Positions 1 through 6,547 of a stretch of 7,350 nucleotides of DNA are shown piece by piece (position 1 is the first letter of the stretch; each line of letters opens with the position of its first letter). Below the pieces are notes generated by a model. That model was not told where the DNA came from. It did no database searches and saw only the letters and a list, made by a program, of their open reading frames with translations. The position numbers were made by a program, and so were the translations under genes. The stretch comes from Halobacteriovorax sp. (GTDB lineage: Bacteria; Bdellovibrionota; Bacteriovoracia; Bacteriovoracales; Bacteriovoracaceae), in the NCBI GenBank assembly GCA_002686115.1, contig NZAF01000096.1, positions 1 through 7,350 of the forward strand. The letters are read 5' to 3'.

Positions 1-1338
1 TATCGAACTTGTTGTACTGAGAACTTGTCTCATGGCAAGAAGGATTCTGGAGAGCTCACCTCCAGATGCAATTTGTGACAACGGATAAAATCCTTCACCA
101 GGGTTGGTTTGTGCATAAATCTTGAGACCTGAAAAACCAGTCGCAGTTAGTTCTTCTTTTTTAGAAATTCTAAAGTCTATAATAGCGCCTTCCATATTTA
201 ACTTTTGAATAAGCTTTGAAAGTTTCTGCGATAGTATGGCTGCATTTTTCATTCGTGCATCATGAAGCTTCGTTGCAAGTTGATGACACTTATCTGTTGA
301 ATTATTTAAGCTTCTAATAACATCTTCAATTTGATCATCAATGTTATTAATAGAGTTATATTCGCTTTTAAAATCTTTTAAAAGATCAATAAGTTCTTTA
401 GTTTCTACTCGATACTTGCGCTTAAGCTTTTGATAAGAGTCTAGTCTTTCTAAAATACTGTCGAGGTCGGCCTCTTCATCATCTTGATGAGATGTTGATA
501 TACTATAGCTAACATCTTCTAGAAGGGACTTTGCTTCTGCTAACTTGTCGCTGATGTCTTCATTGTTATGAAAGTCTCTTTCGAGTAGAGAGATTTGTTC
601 TAACAAATTATATTCGCTTTCACATAGAATATAGTTTGCCCTCTCGAAAGTTTTCTTATTCTCCTCAAGGTTTATGATCTTGTCTTTTTGTCTCTTTAAT
701 AACGCTTCATCGTCCACAGATGGAGAGAGCTCTTGGATTTCATTGATTTGAAAATGAAGGAAATCTTTTCTTTGAAGAGAGTTGTCCTTTTGAATTTGAA
801 GTTCTGTGAGTTTGTGTTGAAGAGTTTTAAGTTTATCAAACTCTAAACGATACTGATCATAAAGATTTTTATTCCTAGAGAACTCATCAAGTAGCATGAG
901 CTGATGAGAGTCGGATAAAAGCTTTTGATTTTCAAATTGTCCAACGAGATCGATGAATTGTCTTGCTACATTTGATAAAATCGATAGTGAGCAAGCACTA
1001 AAGTTTAAATATGATTTAGACTTTCCGTTAGCATAAATGATTCTTTTAATATTTATTTCTTCATCGACAGGATAGCCAAGCCCATCAAAGAATTCTTTAA
1101 TTTCTTCACCTTCAAAAATAAAGCTCACTTCAACACTTGCAAAATCAGCATCTTTTCTAACTAGGTTTTTATCAGCTCTAGAGCCAAAGCATAATTGTAG
1201 AGCGTCTAAGATAAGACTTTTTCCAGAACCAGTTTCTCCAACAATAGTATTAAACTCAGAGGTGAATTCAATAGATTGATTTGTGAAAGTAGCAAAATTA
1301 TTTAGTGTAAGATTTGAAAGGTTTAGTTTGTGTGCCAT
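1..1338 (-). CDS. recN: DNA repair ATPase RecN, C-terminus cut by window edge
   Basis: RecN is an SMC-like cytoplasmic ATPase acting in recombinational repair of double-strand breaks. The frame is open from ATG at 1338 to the left edge, so 446 residues are visible. Residues 1-41 form the ABC head start, with Walker A GETGSGKS at 34-41 (many relatives have A instead of S at the fifth position). It is followed by L-Q-L-C-F-G-S-R-A-D, typical of RecN. Residues about 150-355 are rich in E, K, Q and L and form the coiled-coil arm. The ABC signature ASGGELSR is at 424-431. The Walker B (DEVD) part and the last 100 or so residues, expected from the usual 550-570 length, lie outside the window. The ATG comes one base after the nadK stop, with GGAAG (1347-1351) 8 bases upstream, so translation is probably coupled. 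The nadK-recN order is found in many bacteria. No LexA-like box is apparent before it. Confidence 0.95.
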   Translation of the reverse strand, partial: MAHKLNLSNLTLNNFATFTNQSIEFTSEFNTIVGETGSGKSLILDALQLCFGSRADKNLVRKDADFASVEVSFIFEGEEIKEFFDGLGYPVDEEINIKRIIYANGKSKSYLNFSACSLSILSNVARQFIDLVGQFENQKLLSDSHQLMLLDEFSRNKNLYDQYRLEFDKLKTLQHKLTELQIQKDNSLQRKDFLHFQINEIQELSPSVDDEALLKRQKDKIINLEENKKTFERANYILCESEYNLLEQISLLERDFHNNEDISDKLAEAKSLLEDVSYSISTSHQDDEEADLDSILERLDSYQKLKRKYRVETKELIDLLKDFKSEYNSINNIDDQIEDVIRSLNNSTDKCHQLATKLHDARMKNAAILSQKLSKLIQKLNMEGAIIDFRISKKEELTATGFSGLKIYAQTNPGEGFYPLSQIASGGELSRILLAMRQVLSTTSSI

Positions 1339-1339
1339 T

Positions 1340-2236
1340 TTATCTTCTTCCATGTCTAAATTTTTCTTTTAAAGTTCTAAAGTAATCTCTTTCTGGGTTT
1401 ATTACTATATCAACGTGTTTTCTTGCAGCTTTTGATATTTTTATTCTGTGATGTTTCGTAAATGTAATGGCTTCTTGTCCATCAAGAGTCAAGAACAGCT
1501 CGTCTTCATCTTTAAGTAGTTTAATCCATATATTTTCTTTGTCTGGTAGAACAAGTGGTCTATGGGTTAGTGAGTGCGGGCATATTGGGTTTATGATAAT
1601 ACTCTTTACACTTGGATGAACGATTGGTCCTCCCGCTGCTAGAGAGTATGCCGTAGACCCAACAGGACTACTGAGGATAAGCCCGTCTCCAGCGAGATTA
1701 TAAATATTTTCATCATCGTTTTCAATTGAAACAGTAAACATTCTCGATATTCCACTTTTAGAAATAACTGCATCATTCAAAAAATAGCCAGATCTTATAA
1801 CGCTGCCTTTATGATATATGTCTGCTTTGTATAAAGGTAATTTTCTTGTAATAAACTTACCTTTAAGTACATTGTTTAAGTCATCATGAAAGTCATGCTT
1901 TGAGAATTCTGTGATAAATCCAAGATTCCCCATATTGATTCCAAAAATGGGAGAGCTTGTTGTTTTAAGATTTCTTGCTGTTCCAATGAGAGTACCATCA
2001 CCACCAAGTGTGATAATAAGATCAGCATCTCTAAAGATGTCGACTTTTGGAATTAATTTGAATTTAGGAGTAGCATTATGAAAGATCTTGGTTAGTCTTT
2101 CACTTTCTTCTAAGGAGAAGAACATATTAATTTTTCTTCTATGTAGCCATTCTACTAAATTTGGTAAAATAGTAGAAAACTCATGTATAGCTCTTGGTTT
2201 TAAGATGATTCCAATATTTTTTATGCTCTTGGCCAT
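1340..2236 (-). CDS. nadK: NAD kinase (ATP- or polyphosphate-dependent)
   Basis: This enzyme phosphorylates the 2' hydroxyl of NAD to make NADP in the cytoplasm. At 298 residues it has the normal bacterial length. Family motifs appear in order: GGDGT at 78-82, with D80 the expected catalytic aspartate; NMGNLGF at 101-107; ND at 154-155, where many relatives have NE; DG at 184-185 leading into SSPVGSTAYSLAAGGP at 189-204; HRPLVLP at 225-231; and DGQ at 252-254. The ATG at 2236 has GGAAG at 2243-2247 with 6-base spacing, supporting this start. It follows the receiver gene by 34 bases and runs into recN with one base between. No promoter stands out in the 34-base gap, so it is probably read through from upstream, although nadK is normally essential and may also have a promoter inside the upstream gene. 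No key residue is missing. Confidence 0.96.
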   Translation of the reverse strand: MAKSIKNIGIILKPRAIHEFSTILPNLVEWLHRRKINMFFSLEESERLTKIFHNATPKFKLIPKVDIFRDADLIITLGGDGTLIGTARNLKTTSSPIFGINMGNLGFITEFSKHDFHDDLNNVLKGKFITRKLPLYKADIYHKGSVIRSGYFLNDAVISKSGISRMFTVSIENDDENIYNLAGDGLILSSPVGSTAYSLAAGGPIVHPSVKSIIINPICPHSLTHRPLVLPDKENIWIKLLKDEDELFLTLDGQEAITFTKHHRIKISKAARKHVDIVINPERDYFRTLKEKFRHGRR

Positions 2237-2270
2237 GTGTCGCTTCCGTTATTTGACTACAATATCAATT

Positions 2271-2627
2271 TCATACGATTTCATCAATAACTCGACTGAC
2301 ATCAAGTGGCTTTGGATAGATTTTGCATCCATATTGTTTGGCGCGCTGAATTATTTGGTCAGAACTGTAGGCAGTTATTATTATAAACTTACTTGAGATT
2401 TGCTCGGGGCTAAGTTTTTGTTTTGCCTCTTCTATGACATCAAAACCGGTGATGTCATTAAGCATAAGGTCACAAATAATACCGTCGAAATCTTCATTAA
2501 GAATTAAATCTATTGCATCCTTGCCGCTACTTGTAGCAGTCACTGATGCCCCTTTTTTTTCGAGAAAAACTTTTAAAGTCCTAAGAATTAGTGGTTCATC
2601 TTCTATGACCAGAATTTTCTTATTCAT
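2271..2627 (-). CDS. Single-domain response regulator (receiver only)
   Basis: This is a CheY/Spo0F-type receiver of 118 residues with no output domain. Acidic residues E9, D10 and E11 follow the first strand (KILVIEDE). The phospho-acceptor is D53 (IICDLML), the conserved threonine is T85 (FIIITA), and the lysine is K106 in a Y-P-K-P motif. All residues needed for phosphorylation are present. The ATG overlaps the histidine kinase stop by 8 bases, and AAGG (2635-2638) lies 7 bases upstream, so kinase and receiver are almost surely co-translated partners. With no DNA-binding or enzymatic domain, it must act by protein contact (as CheY does) or as a phosphorelay intermediate (as Spo0F does). 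The sequence does not say which. The target is unknown; its own neighbours are the closest candidates. Confidence 0.93.
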   Translation of the reverse strand: MNKKILVIEDEPLILRTLKVFLEKKGASVTATSSGKDAIDLILNEDFDGIICDLMLNDITGFDVIEEAKQKLSPEQISSKFIIITAYSSDQIIQRAKQYGCKIYPKPLDVSRVIDEIV

Positions 2628-4122
2628 ATGGAAGCCTTAGTATGAATTTAGAACCTTTTTCATAATTCTGATCTAGCATAATATCGCCACCTAATTTCTG
2701 CATGATATTCTTACATATCGTTAGACCAAGTCCTGTTCCTCTTTCTTTAGTCGTGTAGAAGGGCGTAAAAATATTTTCAGTATTACTTTGAATTCCAGGT
2801 CCATTGTCGAGAACTTCTATAATACATTGTTCATCAATTTTAAGACTTATTGTTATCTTACCCTCATTACCTTCATAGAAGTTCTTTAGTGCTTGTGAAC
2901 TATTTATCACAAGGTTGAATATGACTTGTGATAATAAAGTAGGGTTCGATTTAAGAAAGATAGGGTCTTGCTCTCGGCATATAATCTCAGGTCTAAAGAA
3001 TTTTGACTCAGATTTTGTGAGTAAGAGCGTTTCTTTGATAAGGTTATTGAGATTAAACTGGCGGATACCTTCGTTAGTATCATATAAATTCGTGAAGCTT
3101 TCTAGGATATCTTGGCACCTTTTTGAGCTTGTAGCGATATCTTCAATTGTTTCAGTATAGAGTTCATCCTTTGGATGACTGTCGCTAGCTAATAGTCCTG
3201 ATGAAATATTGATTCCAAAAAGTGGATTACTTAATTCGTGGCGAAGCGTATTTAAGAGTTCTCCCATAAGTTCGAGTCTTTCTTGGTGAAATGAGTCACC
3301 CTTATCGAGGTACTTCACTTGATCAATAGAATATTGATCATTAACTTCCTCATACTCTAAGCTTATAGGGAAGTTTTCGAGTATCGATTTAACAAGACTG
3401 TCTCTTCGATTCTTAATAAATCTATTTAATGCTCTAGTCGCTTGAAACTTAGTTTTTAAAGCAAGTTTTTCAAATAGATTAATCTCGCTATCCTCTGGAT
3501 TGAAAATATCATTACGAGAAATAATGATGATATATGAAAAATGAGTTGTCGTGATTTCCTTCGCAAGAAATGCTCCAACACTTGTTATAAAATCAAGTTG
3601 AAGTTCTTTTTGATTAAAAAGTTTATTTTTACTTTTTTTAATCTTGGTGAAGAGTGTATTGAACTCAGCAACAGGAATATTTGATTGAATAATTTCTGAA
3701 TCTTTTGTCATAAGAGAGAATGCTTCTCCTTGGCCATTTACATGTAAAAGTATTTGGGCATGACTGTAGCTCTTGAAACACTCCGTTCTCTTAAAGGATA
3801 AGAGATAGTCAGATAAATTAAGATTGGTAGATGTTTTATTCTCTTGAGAAATATTCTCAAGACTTTGCAGACTTGAAAGGGAGTGAAGTAGAGTAACTAA
3901 AGCATCTCTTTGTTCACATTTTATTGTTATACAATCGTCTTCATGATCAATTGCAATATGATCTGATTGAAGTTTTATTTTAAGATTTGTTTTTTTTGAG
4001 GAAGTTTTATCTAAAAGAATATGACTTTCTAGAGACTCTAAAAAGTCATATGTCTTTTTGTCGCTATAGAAACTTAGTCTACTTTGCTCTTTTTCATTAA
4101 TGGTATTGCTTTGATCTTCCAC
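2620..4122 (-). CDS. Soluble hybrid-free sensor histidine kinase, GTG start
   Basis: This 500-residue protein has no transmembrane segment or signal peptide, so it should be cytoplasmic. Residues 1-100 match nothing I know. Residues about 105-235 look GAF-like: alternating strands and helices ending in N-P-E-D-S-E-I-N-L-F, typical of the last GAF helix. The dimerisation domain spans about 280-350, with the H-box LRHELSNPLFG and phospho-histidine H295. The ATPase domain shows an N-box (FNLVINSSQA, 402-411), G1 (DNGPGI, 439-444), an F-box (FTPFY, 452-456) and G2 (GTGLGL, 462-467), so it should be active. The start is GTG at 4122. An in-frame TAA lies at 4132-4134 and no ATG, GTG or TTG follows for many codons, so there is no real alternative. 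No Shine-Dalgarno is visible. The 49-base overlap with the upstream gene suggests coupled translation. The cognate regulator is encoded directly downstream. Confidence 0.93.
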   Translation of the reverse strand: MEDQSNTINEKEQSRLSFYSDKKTYDFLESLESHILLDKTSSKKTNLKIKLQSDHIAIDHEDDCITIKCEQRDALVTLLHSLSSLQSLENISQENKTSTNLNLSDYLLSFKRTECFKSYSHAQILLHVNGQGEAFSLMTKDSEIIQSNIPVAEFNTLFTKIKKSKNKLFNQKELQLDFITSVGAFLAKEITTTHFSYIIIISRNDIFNPEDSEINLFEKLALKTKFQATRALNRFIKNRRDSLVKSILENFPISLEYEEVNDQYSIDQVKYLDKGDSFHQERLELMGELLNTLRHELSNPLFGINISSGLLASDSHPKDELYTETIEDIATSSKRCQDILESFTNLYDTNEGIRQFNLNNLIKETLLLTKSESKFFRPEIICREQDPIFLKSNPTLLSQVIFNLVINSSQALKNFYEGNEGKITISLKIDEQCIIEVLDNGPGIQSNTENIFTPFYTTKERGTGLGLTICKNIMQKLGGDIMLDQNYEKGSKFILRLPYE

Positions 4123-4694
4123 TGAGAAAGATTATCTGCAAGTTCATATTCTAGCAAGTCACTTAGCATGATCAAGTCATTCTTTTCTCTAGCTGGTACA
4201 AGTGCCTTAAGAATAGATAATAGATGAATTTCAAGGTTTCTGATCGTGTCATTGTTTTTGAAGAAATCTTCATTGTAAGCTTTGACAGTTTTATGGACTT
4301 TAGAGATCAGCTGTATAAATAAATCGATAAGATCAATAAGATCTTTAAAGGCGATATTTGCTTCATCTGTGTCATTTGCAGCATAGCACTTCACAATGTG
4401 TTCAATCTTACTATTGATCAAGTCGATGTAACTATTTGAATCTTCAAGTGCCTCAAATGCAATCTCATAATTGGACTTTACTTCAATTTCAGGATTTCCA
4501 AGATCGTCAATATCGTAATCCATATAGGCTTCTAGCTTATCAATGGAAAAACGCTCCCCCTCAATGATGATGGCCGTGACAACCTCATTTTGTTTTAGAG
4601 AATTTTGTTCGAGTAGAGAAATAGCATCTTTGAGACTAAGTTTCTTTTCGTTGTTGAAACTGAGAGATTGCTTTGATACTTCTACATTGATCAT
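4074..4694 (-). CDS. Acidic helical protein, possible FliS-like chaperone
   Basis: I do not recognise this 206-residue cytoplasmic protein firmly. Residues 1-75 look like a small mixed domain, with V-V-T-A-I-I-I-E-G-E-R-F at 38-49. Residues 75-200 are helical, acidic and rich in I and L, with no signal peptide or membrane segment. Two stretches recall the FliS flagellin-chaperone helix bundle and related proteins of flagellar loci: D-L-I-D-L-I-D-L-F-I-Q-L-I (118-130) and N-D-L-I-M-L-S-D-L-L-E-Y-E-L (172-185). That resemblance is from memory and is weak. The ATG at 4694 overlaps the glycosyltransferase stop as ATGA, with AAGGA about 7 bases upstream, so the two are translationally coupled. Its 3' end overlaps the kinase by 49 bases. 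The close linkage suggests it serves the glycosyltransferase or the kinase, perhaps as an adaptor or chaperone. Confidence 0.85.
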   Translation of the reverse strand: MINVEVSKQSLSFNNEKKLSLKDAISLLEQNSLKQNEVVTAIIIEGERFSIDKLEAYMDYDIDDLGNPEIEVKSNYEIAFEALEDSNSYIDLINSKIEHIVKCYAANDTDEANIAFKDLIDLIDLFIQLISKVHKTVKAYNEDFFKNNDTIRNLEIHLLSILKALVPAREKNDLIMLSDLLEYELADNLSQWKIKAIPLMKKSKVD

Positions 4695-6376
4695 AGACTT
4701 TTCCTTGGTGTTTGTTGATTAGTATTTGTTAAATTTAATTTCGTTAAGAATTCATGAATAATACTCGCGGCATTAGACATCTCTTGATAAACATAAAAAG
4801 AAGATTCTGTAAGAGAGACGAGGTTGTTACCACTAAGGTTTGATTTTGCGACTACGCCATAATCAACAATAGGAGCGATAAGCTCATTTGCCTCTACAAG
4901 AACATCTAGAAGTCGGTCAACTTCATCTATCTTTTTAGAATAATCTTTAATTTTATTAATCTCTGGGGCTTTCTTTGATATCTCTTCTAAAATATAGCGA
5001 GAATATTTCTTCCCGAATTCAGCTAACTCAAATAAGTGAACTACTGTTTGAGCTTGTTTGCTTAAACTGCTTGCTGTCGCTTCGCTAATATTTGGTAGAG
5101 GTGATGTAACATCAACTTCGCTAAAAGCGTATGACCAAATAGTTCTATAAAAGTCTCTGAAAACATCTCTTTCAGTCTGATATTCATCAAGGACATTACT
5201 AAGTGTAAGATGTCCAACTTTGTTAACTGTAGTTTTTGAAATATTCACAGAGTTCATGTGAAAAGGTGATACTCTTTTTAGAAATTGCTCTTTTTCAACT
5301 TTATTAGAGATCAACAATTGAGATATGACCTCTTGAAGTACTTGGTAAGGAATATCTCCATGACACTTATAGAACTCACAAGGTGTGTCTGGAAAACATG
5401 GATAACACTTTGTCTTAGGCGAAAGGATATAGTTGTTAATACTATATGGTGCTGTTTCCATCGGTCTAACAGTTCCAAGTGAGATGGTAATGGTTTTTAT
5501 ATTTTTAAAACTTAATAGGTTTCCAATCATCGAGTCATGACCAACGAAAAGATATGTATTATCGACCTGTGCATAAAGTTCGCTTAGGCTCTTTCCAAGA
5601 AGGGGCTTTATACGGCTACGGTATTTTTCAAGAATTGGAACATTTACAATTTGTTCATAACCGTCTTTATCAGAAGAACTACCTGCTATATGAATGGTAA
5701 TATCTTTATTCGCTTCTAGTACCCTGAGTATAACTTCGGACCATTTGTTACTTTTCCAGTATTTCTTTTCTAGAGAAGCAAATGGATGTAATAAGATGTT
5801 TTCTTTCTTCTCTTTTGAGAAATTAGAATTCGTTAAGTGTGTATTATCTTTCTTTACACCTATAATATTTGAAAATAAGTCAACTAGGTTAAATGGGTTT
5901 AAATCTCCCCTCATAACACTAGAGAATAAATACTGAGACCATTTGTCATGAATGACTTTGTGATTGGCTTCGTTGTAATAAGGTCCAATCTTGTGATCAC
6001 TATTAATCATGCTATGAAGATAAGAACTTGATTTTGAGAAGGATAGATTGATACTTGCAGAAAACTTCTTCGTATTAATATCTTTTAGAATGTTTTTGAT
6101 ATTCTTAAGTGAACCGCTAAAACCATCCGCTAAATTGATAGATCGTTTAAAATCAATAATTTTAACATCATCAAATATTTGATCGATAAGGAATTTGACG
6201 GGTTCAGCAAATTGCTTTCTTGCAATTAGTGTGACGTTATACTCAGGATGATTTATTTTAAGTAAACGTACAGCATGACATGTTTGTAAAATGTCACCAA
6301 TTCGCGTGATCTGTAAAATAGCGATTTCTTTATTAGCAGTTTCTGGCGAATGATCATCTATTACTTTAGCATTCAT
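4691..6376 (-). CDS. Glycosyltransferase family 9-like protein with helical C-terminal extension
   Basis: Residues 18-355 have the two-lobed GT-B fold of heptosyltransferase-type GT9 enzymes, which move a sugar from a nucleotide donor. ILQITRIGDILQT (20-32) is the N-terminal motif with D28 at the expected catalytic position. HPFASLEKKYW (197-207) aligns with the donor-binding loop, K205 being the likely counterpart of WaaC K192. GHDS (279-282) starts the usual D-S/T-G-x-x-H donor motif. Cysteines C324, C327, C333 and C338 match the C-x2-C-x(n)-C cluster near the family's C-terminus. The usual G and H after DS are absent (DSMIGN), so the donor may differ or activity may be reduced. Residues about 365-561 are a helical extension not found in ordinary heptosyltransferases, which end near 350. 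ATG at 6376 has AGAGG (6382-6386) 5 bases upstream. The substrate is unknown; flagellin or surface polymer is a guess from context. Confidence 0.88.
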   Translation of the reverse strand: MNAKVIDDHSPETANKEIAILQITRIGDILQTCHAVRLLKINHPEYNVTLIARKQFAEPVKFLIDQIFDDVKIIDFKRSINLADGFSGSLKNIKNILKDINTKKFSASINLSFSKSSSYLHSMINSDHKIGPYYNEANHKVIHDKWSQYLFSSVMRGDLNPFNLVDLFSNIIGVKKDNTHLTNSNFSKEKKENILLHPFASLEKKYWKSNKWSEVILRVLEANKDITIHIAGSSSDKDGYEQIVNVPILEKYRSRIKPLLGKSLSELYAQVDNTYLFVGHDSMIGNLLSFKNIKTITISLGTVRPMETAPYSINNYILSPKTKCYPCFPDTPCEFYKCHGDIPYQVLQEVISQLLISNKVEKEQFLKRVSPFHMNSVNISKTTVNKVGHLTLSNVLDEYQTERDVFRDFYRTIWSYAFSEVDVTSPLPNISEATASSLSKQAQTVVHLFELAEFGKKYSRYILEEISKKAPEINKIKDYSKKIDEVDRLLDVLVEANELIAPIVDYGVVAKSNLSGNNLVSLTESSFYVYQEMSNAASIIHEFLTKLNLTNTNQQTPRKSL

Positions 6377-6388
6377 GCTTACCTCTGA

Positions 6389-6547
6389 TTATCCTTGTTC
6401 TTCTAGTACTGAACTCATAAGAAGAATAGCATTGTCTTCTTCTGTTAGTGTTTCATTTCGATTGAGCTTATTATTTATTGCCGTAAGCTTATCAAAAAGT
6501 TCTTTTTTGAATTCTTCTTTATAGGCCTCTTGCGATTGTGCCATCAT
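6389..6547 (-). CDS. Small acidic coiled-coil ORF, or displaced 3' end of the upstream gene
   Basis: This reading frame encodes 52 residues from ATG at 6547 or 51 from the adjacent ATG at 6544. The second ATG is better placed relative to AGGAG (6551-6555; spacing 6 rather than 3). The product is helical and charged: A-Q-S-Q-E-A-Y-K-E-E-F-K-K-E-L, then D-K-L-T-A-I-N-N-K-L, ending L-E-E-Q-G. It overlaps the upstream gene by 26-29 bases and stops 12 bases before the glycosyltransferase. The same frame is open further upstream to 6595 and there encodes equally coiled-coil-like sequence (E-R-I-Q-Q-Q-E-K-E-T-L-Q-E-Q-E-L). This suggests it may be the true C-terminus of the upstream gene, put out of frame at 6587-6606. 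Both readings fit: an independent small gene with a good ribosome binding site, or a frameshifted tail. No family recognised. Confidence 0.55.
   Translation of the reverse strand: MMAQSQEAYKEEFKKELFDKLTAINNKLNRNETLTEEDNAILLMSSVLEEQG

Noticed and set aside
5..28. Direct repeat GAACTTGT (5-12 and 21-28)
   Set aside because: It falls within recN coding just after the ABC signature. It is short, imperfectly spaced and not a LexA-type inverted repeat.
373..386. Perfect 14-base palindrome ATCTTTTAAAAGAT
   Set aside because: It sits inside the recN coiled-coil coding region, is A/T-rich and has no loop or T-run; expected by chance in lysine- and leucine-rich codons.
2237..2270. Possible promoter (TTGATA) in the largest intergenic gap, before nadK
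   Set aside because: No -10 element at proper spacing and only 34 bases; the GGAAG ribosome binding site explains the useful part.
2088..2396. Plus-strand ORF of 102 codons across the nadK/receiver junction
   Set aside because: It lies opposite two well-supported genes and its product shows no family motif; a shadow of the minus-strand coding.
4074..4134. Frameshift joining the 206-residue protein to the histidine kinase
   Set aside because: Unlike 6587-6606, the upstream protein reads naturally up to its stop and the kinase frame closes just before GTG; a normal gene overlap fits better.
4323..4350. Repeated GATC/ATAAGATC units
   Set aside because: These encode the repeated D-L-I-D-L-I residues of the 206-residue protein; codon-level repetition rather than a regulatory array.
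5694..5936. Plus-strand ORF of 80 codons, plus similar ones at 2434-2640, 2915-3160 and 5285-5482
   Set aside because: All are antisense to strongly supported kinase, receiver or glycosyltransferase coding and look like shadows.
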